A DNA stretch of 39,260 bases from an uncultured Verrucomicrobiales bacterium (GTDB lineage: Bacteria > Verrucomicrobiota > Verrucomicrobiia > Verrucomicrobiales > Akkermansiaceae): the NCBI GenBank assembly GCA_937958875.1, contig CALGMJ010000189.1, positions 1-39,260 on the forward strand, in the 5' to 3' direction. Of the stretch, positions 9,564 through 19,800 are shown one piece after another. Made by a program: the position numbers and the translations under genes. Under the pieces are notes generated by a model that saw only the letters and a list, made by a program, of their open reading frames with translations, was not told where the DNA came from and ran no database searches. Numbering within the stretch: position 1 is the first letter of the stretch; each line of letters starts with the position of its first letter.

Positions 9564-9846
9564 CGTCGTCAGTAGTAGCAGGCTGCTCGGCTGGTTGAGT
9601 GCTGATTTCGTCGGCCACGTCAGCCTTGGCCTGTCGCGCTTCGATGAGTTCAATACTCTCTCGAGCTGAAGTGAGGGATTTTTGGCAAAAGTTCAAGAGA
9701 TCTTGACCTCTTTCGAAAGCTTTTACCATTTTATCGAGAGGAAGTTGTTCTTCCTCAAGTTTTTCGGTGAGCAGTTCAAGTTCATCGAGAGCCTCTTCAA
9801 AAGAAGGGGCAACCTTGGATTTAGCTGCTTTTTTGGCTTTGGCCAT
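9547..9846 (-). CDS. xseB: Exodeoxyribonuclease VII small subunit
   Basis: XseB partners with the nuclease XseA to degrade single-stranded DNA. The core (about residues 14-70) has the two-helix XseB pattern, with FEEALDELELLTEKLEEEQL and then LDKMVKAFERGQDLLNFCQ. A lysine/alanine-rich start and an acidic tail make the protein 99 residues, slightly longer than usual. I chose the ATG at 9846; a TTG at 9882 would add twelve unlikely residues. It lies 38 bases after the glycosyltransferase gene and overlaps the start of dxs by 17 bases. The large subunit xseA is not in the window. Confidence 0.88.
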   Translation of the reverse strand: MAKAKKAAKSKVAPSFEEALDELELLTEKLEEEQLPLDKMVKAFERGQDLLNFCQKSLTSARESIELIEARQAKADVADEISTQPAEQPATTDDDVRLF

Positions 9847-9884
9847 GAGTGAGTTGTGCGGGTAGTCAGAGGGAGCTACCAAAA

Positions 9885-11720
9885 TTAGTTGCCGGTAACG
9901 ATCGGCTGTCTTGAGTAGTAATGAATACGTCCAGGGAAAAGGGGAGTCAGTTCGCCGTAGCGTGAAATGACAGAGCTTAAGCCTGGATCATAAATACGCA
10001 TTCCAGCAGAACGCCCTTTGGATAGGGTGATAGAAATGGGGTCGAGCATTAGAGATGCAAATTCCTCGTCCTTGCCAAAAGGACTAGGTTTAAAAAGAGG
10101 GTTTTTTTCGAAGGAGGATGGAGAGGTGAGAATTCCTGAAATGATGAGTTTTTGTTCCTCTGCGAGGCTTTCGAAATCTTCTAGCTCAGAAACTTTTCTG
10201 GGAAGCCAGATCGAATGACGATCTGCATACCAAGCGACGGCCCACGGTTGATCTGATACGATGATGGATTCTTCTGTAGTCGCATTATGTAGGGTTCGGC
10301 TAAGAAGTGGTGGCCAGTAGGGAGGCCATACTGGGAATTCAGCATCGCCGCGCGCAAGGCCGCTTTTAAAGCCACGAGGAATTGTCAAAACTAGTGGGCC
10401 CGCACTGAGAGCGATGATGGCGACAAAATGTCCGTAACGAATCAGTGCTCCGCCAGCTGGAAGTTCTAGTCTGCTCCAGAGGATTGATAAAAATGCCAGC
10501 CCATAAGCGGTCATGAGAGGGGCGAAGAGAATGTGAAGTTGGTTTGGATCAGTCGACTTACTAGACAAACCATAGAGAGCCATGCCCACGGTGGCAAAGA
10601 GCCAGATAATCAAAATCATCCAACGGAAGCGGGCGATTGACGGCCTCTTAAACGGGTGAATCAGGGCAAGGAAGAACAAAGGCGCAGCCACAATTGCACC
10701 AAGATTATTATAAAGATAGTGAGCTTGCGTAAGAATTCCTCTCGTAGTGTTCAGGATGAGATTTTTTAAATTATAGAGAACTTGATAGGTGTCATCGCTG
10801 GGATCACTGGTTCTCATGAGACCATCCTCTGAATCGAGAATTCCAGCATAGAGGTTCAGGCTGGCAGCTCCTCCAATATTGCCGGCATGCTCAATATTTC
10901 TTATCATGAAATATCCTGAGGAAAGAGCTACGATAGCAACGATGATGATGGAAGAAGCTCCACGGGGACGGAAGGTAAAGGCTGCATAGACGGCAAAACC
11001 CACCACCAGCCAGATGGCGAGCCATTTTGTAAGAACGAGAAGGGCTAGAAAGGCTGCGGCAACGATGATGGAACCCATGGCGGATTTTCCTTCGATAGTG
11101 GCTTCAAGCGCACGATAGGCGAAGAACATGGCACAGGAAAAAAGTAGGAGCATCAGCATCTGTGGGAGACCCGTATGGGTGAATTTCCACATCAGATCAC
11201 TCAGTGCCATCAAGGTTGCTGTGACTCCGGCAATACGAACGTCAAAGATCCGTGAGACGAGGAGATAATTAACTCCAATTGCTACTAAGAAACAAATGAC
11301 CGAAATCGCCGCGATTACTCGGTCGAGTCGATAAATCGTATTCTTATCCTCGGTCATCTGGAAGTTGGCGAATTCATCACCGCCCACTGCTTTCAGCACA
11401 ACTGAGTAGATAAATGGCTGTAGGGGGGCGTTGTAAGTATCAATAAATGAGTCGAGCTGTACTTCGGTGCCACTTTCGTTTTCTTCCGCATTATTGTTTG
11501 CCTGCCAGATCGCGGCAGGGCGAATCATCTTGGTGGTATAATCATTTCCTCGAGCAATTTCACGACCGAGCTGGGCGTGTTCCATTCCCTTGGCAGAGGT
11601 CAGCCCTTGAAAAGTGAGAACGAGGTAAAAAAAGACGAGACCGAAGAGGAGAACGAAGAAAAGAAGGCGTCGTACGAGGACGGCGGCGTTCATTCCGCCG
11701 ATATCATTTTTTTTGCTCAT
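9885..11720 (-). CDS. GT-C fold membrane glycosyltransferase-like protein (ArnT/PMT-like)
   Basis: The protein has 611 residues and about ten or more hydrophobic helices. The first is at about 15-38 and is followed by a loop (MEHAQLGREIARGND) shaped like the acidic catalytic loop of GT-C transferases, which use polyprenyl-phosphate sugars on the periplasmic face. The last 180 or so residues are mostly soluble. The family (dolichyl-phosphate-mannose or ArnT-like) is clear from layout more than from strict motifs, and the sugar and acceptor cannot be predicted. The ATG overlaps the stop of the upstream response-regulator gene by four bases (ATGA), so the two are translationally coupled. That suggests a link between the regulator and an envelope glycan (inference). 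Confidence 0.7.
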   Translation of the reverse strand: MSKKNDIGGMNAAVLVRRLLFFVLLFGLVFFYLVLTFQGLTSAKGMEHAQLGREIARGNDYTTKMIRPAAIWQANNNAEENESGTEVQLDSFIDTYNAPLQPFIYSVVLKAVGGDEFANFQMTEDKNTIYRLDRVIAAISVICFLVAIGVNYLLVSRIFDVRIAGVTATLMALSDLMWKFTHTGLPQMLMLLLFSCAMFFAYRALEATIEGKSAMGSIIVAAAFLALLVLTKWLAIWLVVGFAVYAAFTFRPRGASSIIIVAIVALSSGYFMIRNIEHAGNIGGAASLNLYAGILDSEDGLMRTSDPSDDTYQVLYNLKNLILNTTRGILTQAHYLYNNLGAIVAAPLFFLALIHPFKRPSIARFRWMILIIWLFATVGMALYGLSSKSTDPNQLHILFAPLMTAYGLAFLSILWSRLELPAGGALIRYGHFVAIIALSAGPLVLTIPRGFKSGLARGDAEFPVWPPYWPPLLSRTLHNATTEESIIVSDQPWAVAWYADRHSIWLPRKVSELEDFESLAEEQKLIISGILTSPSSFEKNPLFKPSPFGKDEEFASLMLDPISITLSKGRSAGMRIYDPGLSSVISRYGELTPLFPGRIHYYSRQPIVTGN

Positions 11721-13117
11721 GATGATTTAGATTCTGAAGGGGAAACTTCGTGGAGTTTTCGTTGCAGGGTGCGACGGCTAATCCCTAGAAGCTCAGCAGC
11801 TTTGGTGCGATTTCCACCTGTAGCAGCTAAAGCTCCGCGAATGGCGCGTTGCTCGAGGGCATGCAAGTTGAATTCCTCCTTGGCGGCAAGGTCGTTTTTA
11901 GCTTCTGGGAAATGATTTGTCTCAGGACGGCCGATGATGAACTCAGGAAGGTGGTGTAAGTCGAGCTGATCTTGGTTCGACATCACGACAGCATGCTCAA
12001 TAGCGGTGCGTAGTTCCCTGACATTTCCGGGCCAGTGATAAGCCAAGAGATGAGCTAAAGCCGCATCTGTGAGGGGTTTAACTGGGCGAGAGTTTTCGCG
12101 AGCAAATTCCTCAAGGAAGCTGTTAGAAAGGAGGACGATATCTTCGCGGCGCTCACGGAGAGGTGGCATCAGAATACCGAGAACGTTTAGACGAAAATAA
12201 AGATCTTCTCGGAAATCTCCTTCTGCGACCATTTCGGCGAGATTTTTGTTGGTCGCGGCGATGACGCGGACATTCACGGAGATTGGTGCATTGGAGCCGA
12301 CTCGTTCGATCGTTCGCTCTGAAAGAGAGCGTAGTAATTTGACCTGAGTGGCTTGGTCGATTTCGCCAATTTCATCGAGAAACAAGGTTCCTCCGTGAGC
12401 TTGCTCGAAACGTCCGAGGCGGCGCTGGGTTGCTCCGGTAAAGGCTCCTTTTTCGTGGCCGAAAAGTTCAGATTCCAAGAGCTGGGCAGAAAGTGCGGCG
12501 CAGTTGACTGCGACAAATTTCTCCGCTGGCCGGCCGGAGAGGTCGTGCAGAGCGTGGGCGACCACCTCTTTACCGGTTCCACTTTCTCCTTCGATTAGCA
12601 CGGTGGCTTTCGTCGGTGCAATTTGGGTGATCTTCTCTGCAATTTTGGAAATTGGCACGGATTTTCCAATGAGGCGCTCCAGGCCGCTGACCTTACCGCC
12701 AGCCTTTTTTTTCAGAGTCTCATTTTCGACAACGAGCTCCTTATTTTTTTTCTCAAGCGTTCGGCTTTTGAGAGCGCGTTTGAGCAGCAGTTCGACTTCG
12801 TCTAGGTTGAGCGGCTTGGTGACAAAGTGATAGGCACCCCGTCTCATGGCCTCGACGGCAGTATCCACTGAGCCGTAGGCTGTCATCATTAGTGAGACGG
12901 GCGGGTGTTTACAGGCGAGGGCAGCATCGAGGACTTCCATCCCAGAATCTCCACCAAGGCGAAGATCCGTGAGCATGAGGTCGATTTCCTCATTTTCCAG
13001 CACCTGCTTCGCCTGTGTTAAATCGGCAGCGAGATAGCAGTCGAAGGTCTCATCCAGAGCCATCTGCAGGGCGTCGCGGGTAGCCTTTTCGTCATCTACT
13101 ATGAGTAAAGTATGCAT
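11717..13117 (-). CDS. Sigma-54-dependent response regulator, NtrC family
   Basis: The 466-residue protein has a receiver domain (about 1-115) with the acidic pair Asp8-Asp9, the phospho-acceptor Asp51 and Lys101. An AAA+ sigma-54 interaction domain (about 147-385) carries Walker A GESGTGKE (177-184), GAFTGA (224-229, the sigma-54 contact loop) and LFLDEIGE. A Fis-type helix-turn-helix ends the protein (about 425-460, NRTKAAELLGISRRTLQRKL). All key residues are intact, so it should be an active bacterial enhancer-binding protein. Its ATG overlaps the kinase stop by one base (TGATG), marking the kinase as its partner. Targets are not known. I found no convincing -24/-12 promoter in the intergenic regions I read. 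Confidence 0.93.
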   Translation of the reverse strand: MHTLLIVDDEKATRDALQMALDETFDCYLAADLTQAKQVLENEEIDLMLTDLRLGGDSGMEVLDAALACKHPPVSLMMTAYGSVDTAVEAMRRGAYHFVTKPLNLDEVELLLKRALKSRTLEKKNKELVVENETLKKKAGGKVSGLERLIGKSVPISKIAEKITQIAPTKATVLIEGESGTGKEVVAHALHDLSGRPAEKFVAVNCAALSAQLLESELFGHEKGAFTGATQRRLGRFEQAHGGTLFLDEIGEIDQATQVKLLRSLSERTIERVGSNAPISVNVRVIAATNKNLAEMVAEGDFREDLYFRLNVLGILMPPLRERREDIVLLSNSFLEEFARENSRPVKPLTDAALAHLLAYHWPGNVRELRTAIEHAVVMSNQDQLDLHHLPEFIIGRPETNHFPEAKNDLAAKEEFNLHALEQRAIRGALAATGGNRTKAAELLGISRRTLQRKLHEVSPSESKSS

Positions 13118-14337
13118 CAGATTTCGATGGGGGCGCGGTCTTCGAGCATGCGGACCTGTTTATCAGAGCGAGGAAGATAGAGGGTGACCGTGGTGCCCGT
13201 TCCTTCTTCGCTTTCCATTTCGAGCTCACCGCCGTGCTCACGTAGAATACGCCGGACGATGAGAAGCCCGAGGCCTGTGCCCGAGCTCTTGGTCGTATGA
13301 AAGGGTTCAAACACGGCGCCCATTACCTCTGGGGAAATCCCGCTGCCATTATCTTTGATTGAAAGGGTGACCTCGTAGTCGGTGACACGAGATTTAATGG
13401 TGATTTTTCCCTTTGGTGGACTCACTGCCTGATAGGCATTTCGGAGTAGGTTATAGAGCGCTTGTTGAAGCTGTCCCTGATCAAGTTCCAGAGTCGGAAG
13501 CTTTTCAGCAAGTTTGAGAGAAATTTGGATCTCCCGTGCCTCAAGCTCAGGCTTTAGCAGTAAAAGGCTTTCTTCGAGGATGCTGTGCAAATCGCTCGGC
13601 TGCTTTTCGGGAGCGGTCGGGCGGATCGCTTGCAGAAATTGTTTTAAAATGGCATCGAGCCGAGAAATCTCTGCGGTGGCTGTTTTAATGTGGTCGCCTA
13701 GGCTGATTTGCTCGGGTTCAGGGAGATTTCGGACCTTACGCTGAAGGAGCTGAAGATGCAGAGAGAGAGAGTTCAGGGGATTTCCGATTTCATGGGCTAC
13801 CCCAGCGGCCAGCAGAGTGAGAGCATTGAGTTTTTCGGACTCGATTTCAGCCTCTGTTTCAGCTCTGGAGGAGGTGACATCTCGGACTAACATGACGTGT
13901 CCAAGATCTTCCTCATCTTCCTCGGCGATGGGGGAGAGATAAAAATTGAGATAGCGGTTTTCGGGATAAAAAACCTCTAAATCTCGGCTTACGGTTGCGC
14001 GACGAGAGGCCGCAAGGTGTTCCCAGTCTAAGCCCCGCACGACTTGAGAGAGCTTTTCTCCCTGCGCCTGTTCTGCTGAAGTTCCAAAAAAACGACAGCC
14101 AGCTTTGTTGATAAAGCTGATGAGACCATTGTTATCGATTAAAAGCAGTCCTTCTTGAAGGGACTCAAACACCCGCTGTAAGAAGCCTTTTTCCCGAACG
14201 AGTCTGGCAAGGAGAGCTTGAACCTCACCGGGCTCAATCTGATCCAGACGGGAAAGAATTTTCTCTAAAACAGCAGATTTCACAAAAACAAGCCAGTAGG
14301 TGCGCGACAGATTGGCACGCTTCTGCAGGAATGACAA
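13117..14337 (-). CDS. NtrB-like sensor histidine kinase, soluble, with PAS domain
   Basis: This kinase would phosphorylate the NtrC-type regulator encoded next to it. A PAS domain lies at about 50-155. The HisKA segment with AAGVAHEIGNPLNS has the phospho-acceptor His182. The HATPase domain has a visible N-box (LLRNAYQAV), DNGSGI and a G-rich ATP lid (GTGLGLLIVRR). No transmembrane segment or signal peptide is seen, so it probably senses a cytoplasmic signal or a partner protein. The longest frame starts with TTG at 14337; a GTG at 14283 is an equally possible start and would remove 18 residues. The gene follows dtd by 14 bases, or 68 if the GTG is used. Confidence 0.9.
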   Translation of the reverse strand: MSFLQKRANLSRTYWLVFVKSAVLEKILSRLDQIEPGEVQALLARLVREKGFLQRVFESLQEGLLLIDNNGLISFINKAGCRFFGTSAEQAQGEKLSQVVRGLDWEHLAASRRATVSRDLEVFYPENRYLNFYLSPIAEEDEEDLGHVMLVRDVTSSRAETEAEIESEKLNALTLLAAGVAHEIGNPLNSLSLHLQLLQRKVRNLPEPEQISLGDHIKTATAEISRLDAILKQFLQAIRPTAPEKQPSDLHSILEESLLLLKPELEAREIQISLKLAEKLPTLELDQGQLQQALYNLLRNAYQAVSPPKGKITIKSRVTDYEVTLSIKDNGSGISPEVMGAVFEPFHTTKSSGTGLGLLIVRRILREHGGELEMESEEGTGTTVTLYLPRSDKQVRMLEDRAPIEI

Positions 14338-14351
14338 ATAACGACTGCAGT

Positions 14352-14804
14352 CTAAACACGATTTCTTGAATCGATCACAATCGTCACCGGACCATCATTG
14401 ACTAAGCTGACTTTCATTTCTGCGCCGAAGCGTCCTGTCGCTAATTTTCCGGGGATTTCCTCAGCGAGTTTTTCGCAGAATTGTTCATAAAAGCAGACTG
14501 CCTGCTCAGGACGTGCTGCTTTGATATAGCTGGGCCGATTTCCTTTTTTGGTGCTGGCATGGAGAGTAAATTGGCTCACTACGAGCGCATCTCCGTCTAC
14601 TTCTTGGAGGGAGAAGTTCATGACTCCTTCGCGATCTTCAAAGAGCCTCATTTTTGAAATTTTATTCACGAGCCACTCGATGTCTGATTCTTCATCAGCT
14701 TGCTCGATACCTAAAAGAAGGAGAAATCCACGCCCAATTTCGCCGATCACTTTCTCATCGACCGTGACCGATGCTTCCGAGACTCGTTGCAATACGATTT
14801 TCAT
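14352..14804 (-). CDS. dtd: D-aminoacyl-tRNA deacylase
   Basis: Dtd removes D-amino acids (and glycine) wrongly attached to tRNA and so protects translation. The 150-residue length is standard. Both active-site signatures are present: SQFTLHAS near residue 77 and NDGPVT near residue 137, the latter matching the NxGPxT motif that forms the cross-subunit chiral filter. The start MKIVLQRVSEASV is the typical N-terminus. The gene sits 17 bases after tamA and just before the histidine kinase gene, within the long operon. No functional link to its neighbours is obvious. Confidence 0.96.
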   Translation of the reverse strand: MKIVLQRVSEASVTVDEKVIGEIGRGFLLLLGIEQADEESDIEWLVNKISKMRLFEDREGVMNFSLQEVDGDALVVSQFTLHASTKKGNRPSYIKAARPEQAVCFYEQFCEKLAEEIPGKLATGRFGAEMKVSLVNDGPVTIVIDSRNRV

Positions 14805-14821
14805 TTGAGATCAGCTTTAGC

Positions 14822-16807
14822 CTAGAAGGCCGTTCCGATCGAGAAATGAAACGTGCCACGATGTTCATTATTTTGTCGATTCAGGGCATGACCGTATTCG
14901 AAACGGACGGGACCGATGGGGAGGTCAAGCTGGATGCCCAGCCCGGCAGCGAAACGAGGGTCTCCAAAGCCAAAATCGAGATCAGAGGAAAGTCCGCCCG
15001 CATCCAGAAAGGCGACTCCTTTTACCACTCCAGTCAGGGTTCGGATGTATTCTGCATTTGCGATAAAGTATGAAGTCCCTCCAATCGGTTCCCCATTAAC
15101 CTCAGGTCCGAGCTGGCGTTCACGGAAACTGCGGACCGAGTTCGCGCCGCCGATAAAATAGCGGAGATCGATCGGGAGTCGGGTATCATCTCCTAATGGT
15201 TCTACTGAGCCTAGGCGTGCTCCAAGCGCGAAACGGCTGTCTTGATTGATTTCGTGATACCAGGTGTATCTCAGCTCATTTGCAAAGTAGCTGATCGAGT
15301 CATTCCCAGCAGCAAATCCGAATTTGGTATCGAGCTGGGCAATGTATCCCTTCGTAGGGAGGGCTTTGTCATTCCGCCGATCATATGTCTGGGAAAGAGT
15401 GAGTCGATTATCAACGTACGATGTGTTTCCCAGTTCTTCTCTGGTGAGCCCACCCCTTGGTTCGAGGTCAACGTAGGAAATACCGAGCCCAAGACGGACA
15501 TCGTAGTAGTCGTTCACTTCCCATGAAAGTGAGGATTCGACCCCGGATTCAAATTTACGAAACCCGTCGTAGTTTCGAGTCAGAATAAAGGCACGGTTTT
15601 TCCAGGCTAAGTCTCGTTCTAAAAAGAAGGGGTCGGTCAGGCTGATTTCTCCGAGAAGGCCGAGCCCAGAAAATTCGAAATCAACTTCGAGGCTATAGAG
15701 TTGTTGCCACAAATTGCGGTCAAAGTAACCTGCTCCAAAAATTGGCCCCTCCAGAGAGCCAGCCCCGGCGTAGACCTTAACGCCATAACTTTTTGCTTCA
15801 TCAACGGTGAGGTGAAAGTCAAGAGATCCATCCTCCTGCGCTTTCTCATCGAGTTGGATACTCGTGAAGGCTCCTGTTGAAAGGAGTTTCCGGATTCGCT
15901 CGTCAGCTTTTTTACGTTCAAATTCTTCACCCTGTAGCTCTTTGAAGCGACGCCTGATATGTCGGGTGTCAGTGCGCTTATTTCCTGATACCGTGACTTT
16001 CCCTACGTGGTATCGTTTCCCGGTGTTGAGCTTAAAGGTGAGTTGAGTCAGGGCTCCGATATTTTCTTGCTGCATGCTCAGCTCTAAAAAAGGGAATCCC
16101 AGATTTTCAAAGGTCCGCTGCACGGTGGCGCGGACTTTGTTTATATTTTCGGTGCTAGCGATCTGGCTAATTTGCTGTCTCAGCTGCTCGCGGAGTTGTT
16201 CTGGAATCTCAGCGCCTTTCACCTGAAGGTCAGGGAGGGCGAGTTTAAATTGAGGGCCGGGAATCTCTGTGAGCGAAATGAAAACGCGTTGCGTTTGGCT
16301 ATCAAATTTAGGTTCTGCTGCGCTTACCTTGGCTTTCCAGTAGCCTTGCGAACGAAGATAGTTTTGAAGGTTGTCTATCCCATCTAGGTAATCCTCTCGC
16401 AGATATGGGTAGCGATCTTGCTCGGTATTCTTTCGGTTAACGAAGGGTTGGAGGAAGTAATCACGATGTTTTTCGGGATCAGCGACGGTGGCATTCTGAA
16501 TTTGAATTGTGCCTAGGGTATATTGTGGTCCTTTGCTGACGATCAAGAGGATGGAGCCATCCCCAGGAAGTTTCCAATCAACATCCACTTGGCGAAATCC
16601 CTCTAAAATTAGGTGCCGCTTCATGAGAAAAGCCGCGTCATCCGCTCGTGAAGGGGCTGCAGGGCGGGAGCGAACATAGGTGAGGCGGCCTGCCATCTTC
16701 TGGAGTGCGATCTTGGTTTGATTCTGATCCAGTCCTTGGACTCGAATCACGGTTTGTGATTCAATTACGAGGGTTAGGAGAGCCCAGATTACGAAAGATC
16801 TAAACAT
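14822..16807 (-). CDS. tamA: Omp85-family outer-membrane protein, TamA-like
   Basis: The 661-residue protein has a signal peptide (about 1-20), POTRA-type repeats (about 20-320, including YHVGKVTVSGNKRTDTRHI typical of the last POTRA) and a C-terminal beta-barrel (about 330-661) ending in Phe. Its size and the adjacent tamB gene point to TamA, which works with TamB in autotransporter and lipid traffic to the outer membrane, rather than to BamA. The loop-6 motif, VRGF/Y in most family members, reads VRSF here (near 557). The ATG follows the tamB stop with no gap, so translation is probably coupled. It could instead be a generic BamA/TamA homologue with a different client. Confidence 0.85.
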   Translation of the reverse strand: MFRSFVIWALLTLVIESQTVIRVQGLDQNQTKIALQKMAGRLTYVRSRPAAPSRADDAAFLMKRHLILEGFRQVDVDWKLPGDGSILLIVSKGPQYTLGTIQIQNATVADPEKHRDYFLQPFVNRKNTEQDRYPYLREDYLDGIDNLQNYLRSQGYWKAKVSAAEPKFDSQTQRVFISLTEIPGPQFKLALPDLQVKGAEIPEQLREQLRQQISQIASTENINKVRATVQRTFENLGFPFLELSMQQENIGALTQLTFKLNTGKRYHVGKVTVSGNKRTDTRHIRRRFKELQGEEFERKKADERIRKLLSTGAFTSIQLDEKAQEDGSLDFHLTVDEAKSYGVKVYAGAGSLEGPIFGAGYFDRNLWQQLYSLEVDFEFSGLGLLGEISLTDPFFLERDLAWKNRAFILTRNYDGFRKFESGVESSLSWEVNDYYDVRLGLGISYVDLEPRGGLTREELGNTSYVDNRLTLSQTYDRRNDKALPTKGYIAQLDTKFGFAAGNDSISYFANELRYTWYHEINQDSRFALGARLGSVEPLGDDTRLPIDLRYFIGGANSVRSFRERQLGPEVNGEPIGGTSYFIANAEYIRTLTGVVKGVAFLDAGGLSSDLDFGFGDPRFAAGLGIQLDLPIGPVRFEYGHALNRQNNEHRGTFHFSIGTAF

Positions 16808-19800
16808 TTAGAAACGAAGAGAATAGATGAGAATACCGCGTGGATTTCCTTCCTCATCGACTGCCGCAGAGGCGTAGAATTTCGAAGAAAGCTGAAGGGT
16901 TGCCGAGTTGAAACGGCGACCGCTGAAGGGATCGTTATCACCTACTCGGAGATCGACATCGTCAAGTGCGTCTAGTACTTTGCTGACGACTTTCATTCCA
17001 CCGCGGGCCTGTTTGCCACCGTATTTACGGCGGAGCTCACTCAGTAAAAGTTGGAAGGCTTTGACGGAAGCGATCTGTTGGTCTTCGAGGCCGCTCGTAG
17101 TGGTTCCTGTTGCCAGGAGCGTTAGGACCTCGGCTTCCGGGAGGGGTGGGTTTGAGGTGAATACCAGAGTGGGGGAGTTTGCTTTCCCATAGGCAAAGAT
17201 AAAGACCTGATGTTGGCCTACGCGTGATTCACCGCGGATGTTCAGCGTAGGGATGAATCCTTGGCCAGGCCGAAGGGTGATTTTACTGGTTTTTAGCTTC
17301 AGCTTACTGAGAGGAAGCTCAGCTTCTCCATCCTTCAGGAAAGTGTCTAAAGTGATTTGGGGTTCGGCTAGGATTCCACGGATACGGCCCTGACCTTCGA
17401 GTTGGCCTTGGGCAAGGTTTCCCCGGATTAAAATTGGATCTTTGATTCCTACCCGGACATCCAATTTCCAATTTCCATAAGGGGCAGGAATGGGGATGCT
17501 GGTTGAATTCCCCGCCGGTTGTGCGGAGGGGATTTCAGGAGACGGAACGGTGCCGGCAGGAACGCCGAAAGGGATGATTTCGAAATCCTTGTAGTAGAGA
17601 CTTTCTGCGACGTCGAGTGATCCACTTAGAGTGGCTTCACTCATGGTTCCATTTAGACGAAGCTCACCGTCAGAGCGTAAGCTCAGGGAGTCATCACGCC
17701 AGATTAGAGCCCGAGTTGCATCGAGCTTAATGTTCATAGCAGGTTCATCGCCTTCTATATTTATCCGGCCGCTGAGCTGATATTCACCTCCAGATCCATA
17801 AAATGAGGACGGAGAAATCGTGATTTCTTTGCCATCAAAGCTGACTTCGATATGAGAATCTCTCAGGTCAGGAATTTGCTCATTTTCAAAACGAATACGC
17901 TCCGCATCCAGGCGGGCTTTTCCCAGAAAGGTCGGCTCAGCGATCGTTCCCTTAACGATGAGGTCGATATTGGCCTGGCCATTGACTCGTTCAAGCTGAG
18001 GAACCACTTTACGAAAGCGTTCAAGGGAAAGATCTTTTACTTGAAGAGTCAGGTCGATGGGGGTCTTAGAAACAGCGTCTTCTTTTTGAAGCCATTCTGT
18101 CATGGTGACGGGGAGTCTGCCGTTGATTTCGGCGAAACCTTTTCCTCCTTCATTAATTTTTCCCTGAATTTTTAAGGTGTCATTTTCCGTGGTTGAGCTG
18201 AGGCTGAAGCCAAGAGGCTCGATGGCATCAAAGGAATTTAATGCCCACTCACTACCGGTGAATGAGCCATCAAGGCGGGGTTTTGCAAAGGTGCCGCCAA
18301 GCTTCATTTTCCCGTTGAGGCGTCCGCTTAAGTCTCGTTGAATCATGGGGAAAATATCACGAATTCGCGCTAGAGAAAATTCCTTGGCCGTGATGGTGAG
18401 ATCGACCTCTTCTTCATTCTTAATCAGGTCATCGATATTCGCAGTTTCGAGTGGAAGTGGTATTTCCCCATCCACGGTGAGGAGGTGACCTTGGCGGTCT
18501 GCAATCTCCAAGGCGTCTATTTTTAGCCGTGAATCTTCCCAGGAAATACCTCCACTCAATGCTCCCATTTCATGATCGATCCCTAGCGTTGGGATCGCGA
18601 AAGACTTGGGCCAATCGATTTCAAAACGGGTTGCAACTGTTGTTGTTTCGCGGCTTTCCGTATGTCGTAAAACACTGGCGAGCCCACCTTTTGCTAGGTG
18701 AGTTTGTTTTTTTAGATTGCCAGAACCACTGGTTGTAAGCTCGAGAGGTTTTAGAATTTCTAAAACTGTCACCATCTCAGCGAGCTGGCTTCGGGCAGGG
18801 ATGGTGCCATCGATTTGATAGCGGTATGTTTGGTCTTCGAGATGGTAACTCGCTTTTACTGCTAACTGATCACGTGCGTCCGTGAGATCGAGAACCGTCT
18901 CCAGACTTTGCCCTTTTTTTACGAGATTTCCGGTGAGCTTAGGGAGCGTGATTTTCTGATAGATGCCATCTTTGAATGTGAAGTCAGCGCTGACGTCCTG
19001 AGAACCGATGAGATGGGTCGCTTTGATTCCGATGACTCCGTTTGGAAGGACTTGTGGAGAGAAATCAGAAAGTCGTTCAAGTGCCGGGATATCTACTTTA
19101 GCTGTGAGGGTGCGCCCTTTCAAATCTTCAAATGATTGGGCTGCTTCGATGGGGAGAGAGGCTTTGAGTAGGAGGAGGTCTTTCTCCTCTGCGAGTTTGC
19201 CGTCCAGGGTGGCGAGGGTTTCTGAAATTTCAGTTTGGAGGTCGATGTTTTTGATTTTGTAATCTTGATAGCGAAAGTCTCGTACTTGGAGGCTGCATAC
19301 TCCACTGCGTTTCTTTACCGATAAGTCGAGTTTGTTGAGCGTGCCACTGACTGGGATTTCTATCTCCAGGAGGGTAGCGATGTCTTTAAAATTGAGAGGG
19401 TCTCCGTCTTGTTGAATGGTCGCTTCTTCCAGCGTGGGTGCGGTGACGGTGAAGGTGGAATTCAAAAGCTTGAGTGTCGTTTTTGCATCAAGTGGGGTTT
19501 GCGGTGCCGCAGAGAGCGTAAAGTTTGAGAGGATGACTTCGGGAAAGGGCGAGAGCTGATCAAGGGTGATGATTTTATCAGACCAGGTGAGGCTTAGGTC
19601 TTGGGTGGGAGTTGCGCGCTCCTTTCCGTCCGAGACTCGGAGCGCTTCGATGGTGATGATGTCCTGTTCAGGTGGATGTGTGAGTGAGGCGAATGAAATC
19701 TCACTGAGAGCTTGCTCATTTTTCAGAAGAGTGATGTCGATTTCGCTAAGATCGATGGTCAGGGGGAGGAGATGAGTGCGGGCAGTGGCGAGAGACTTTC

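Noticed and set aside
9564-9653. Extended N-terminus for dxs
   Set aside because: It runs through the xseB coding region and gives a sequence unlike any DXS N-terminus.
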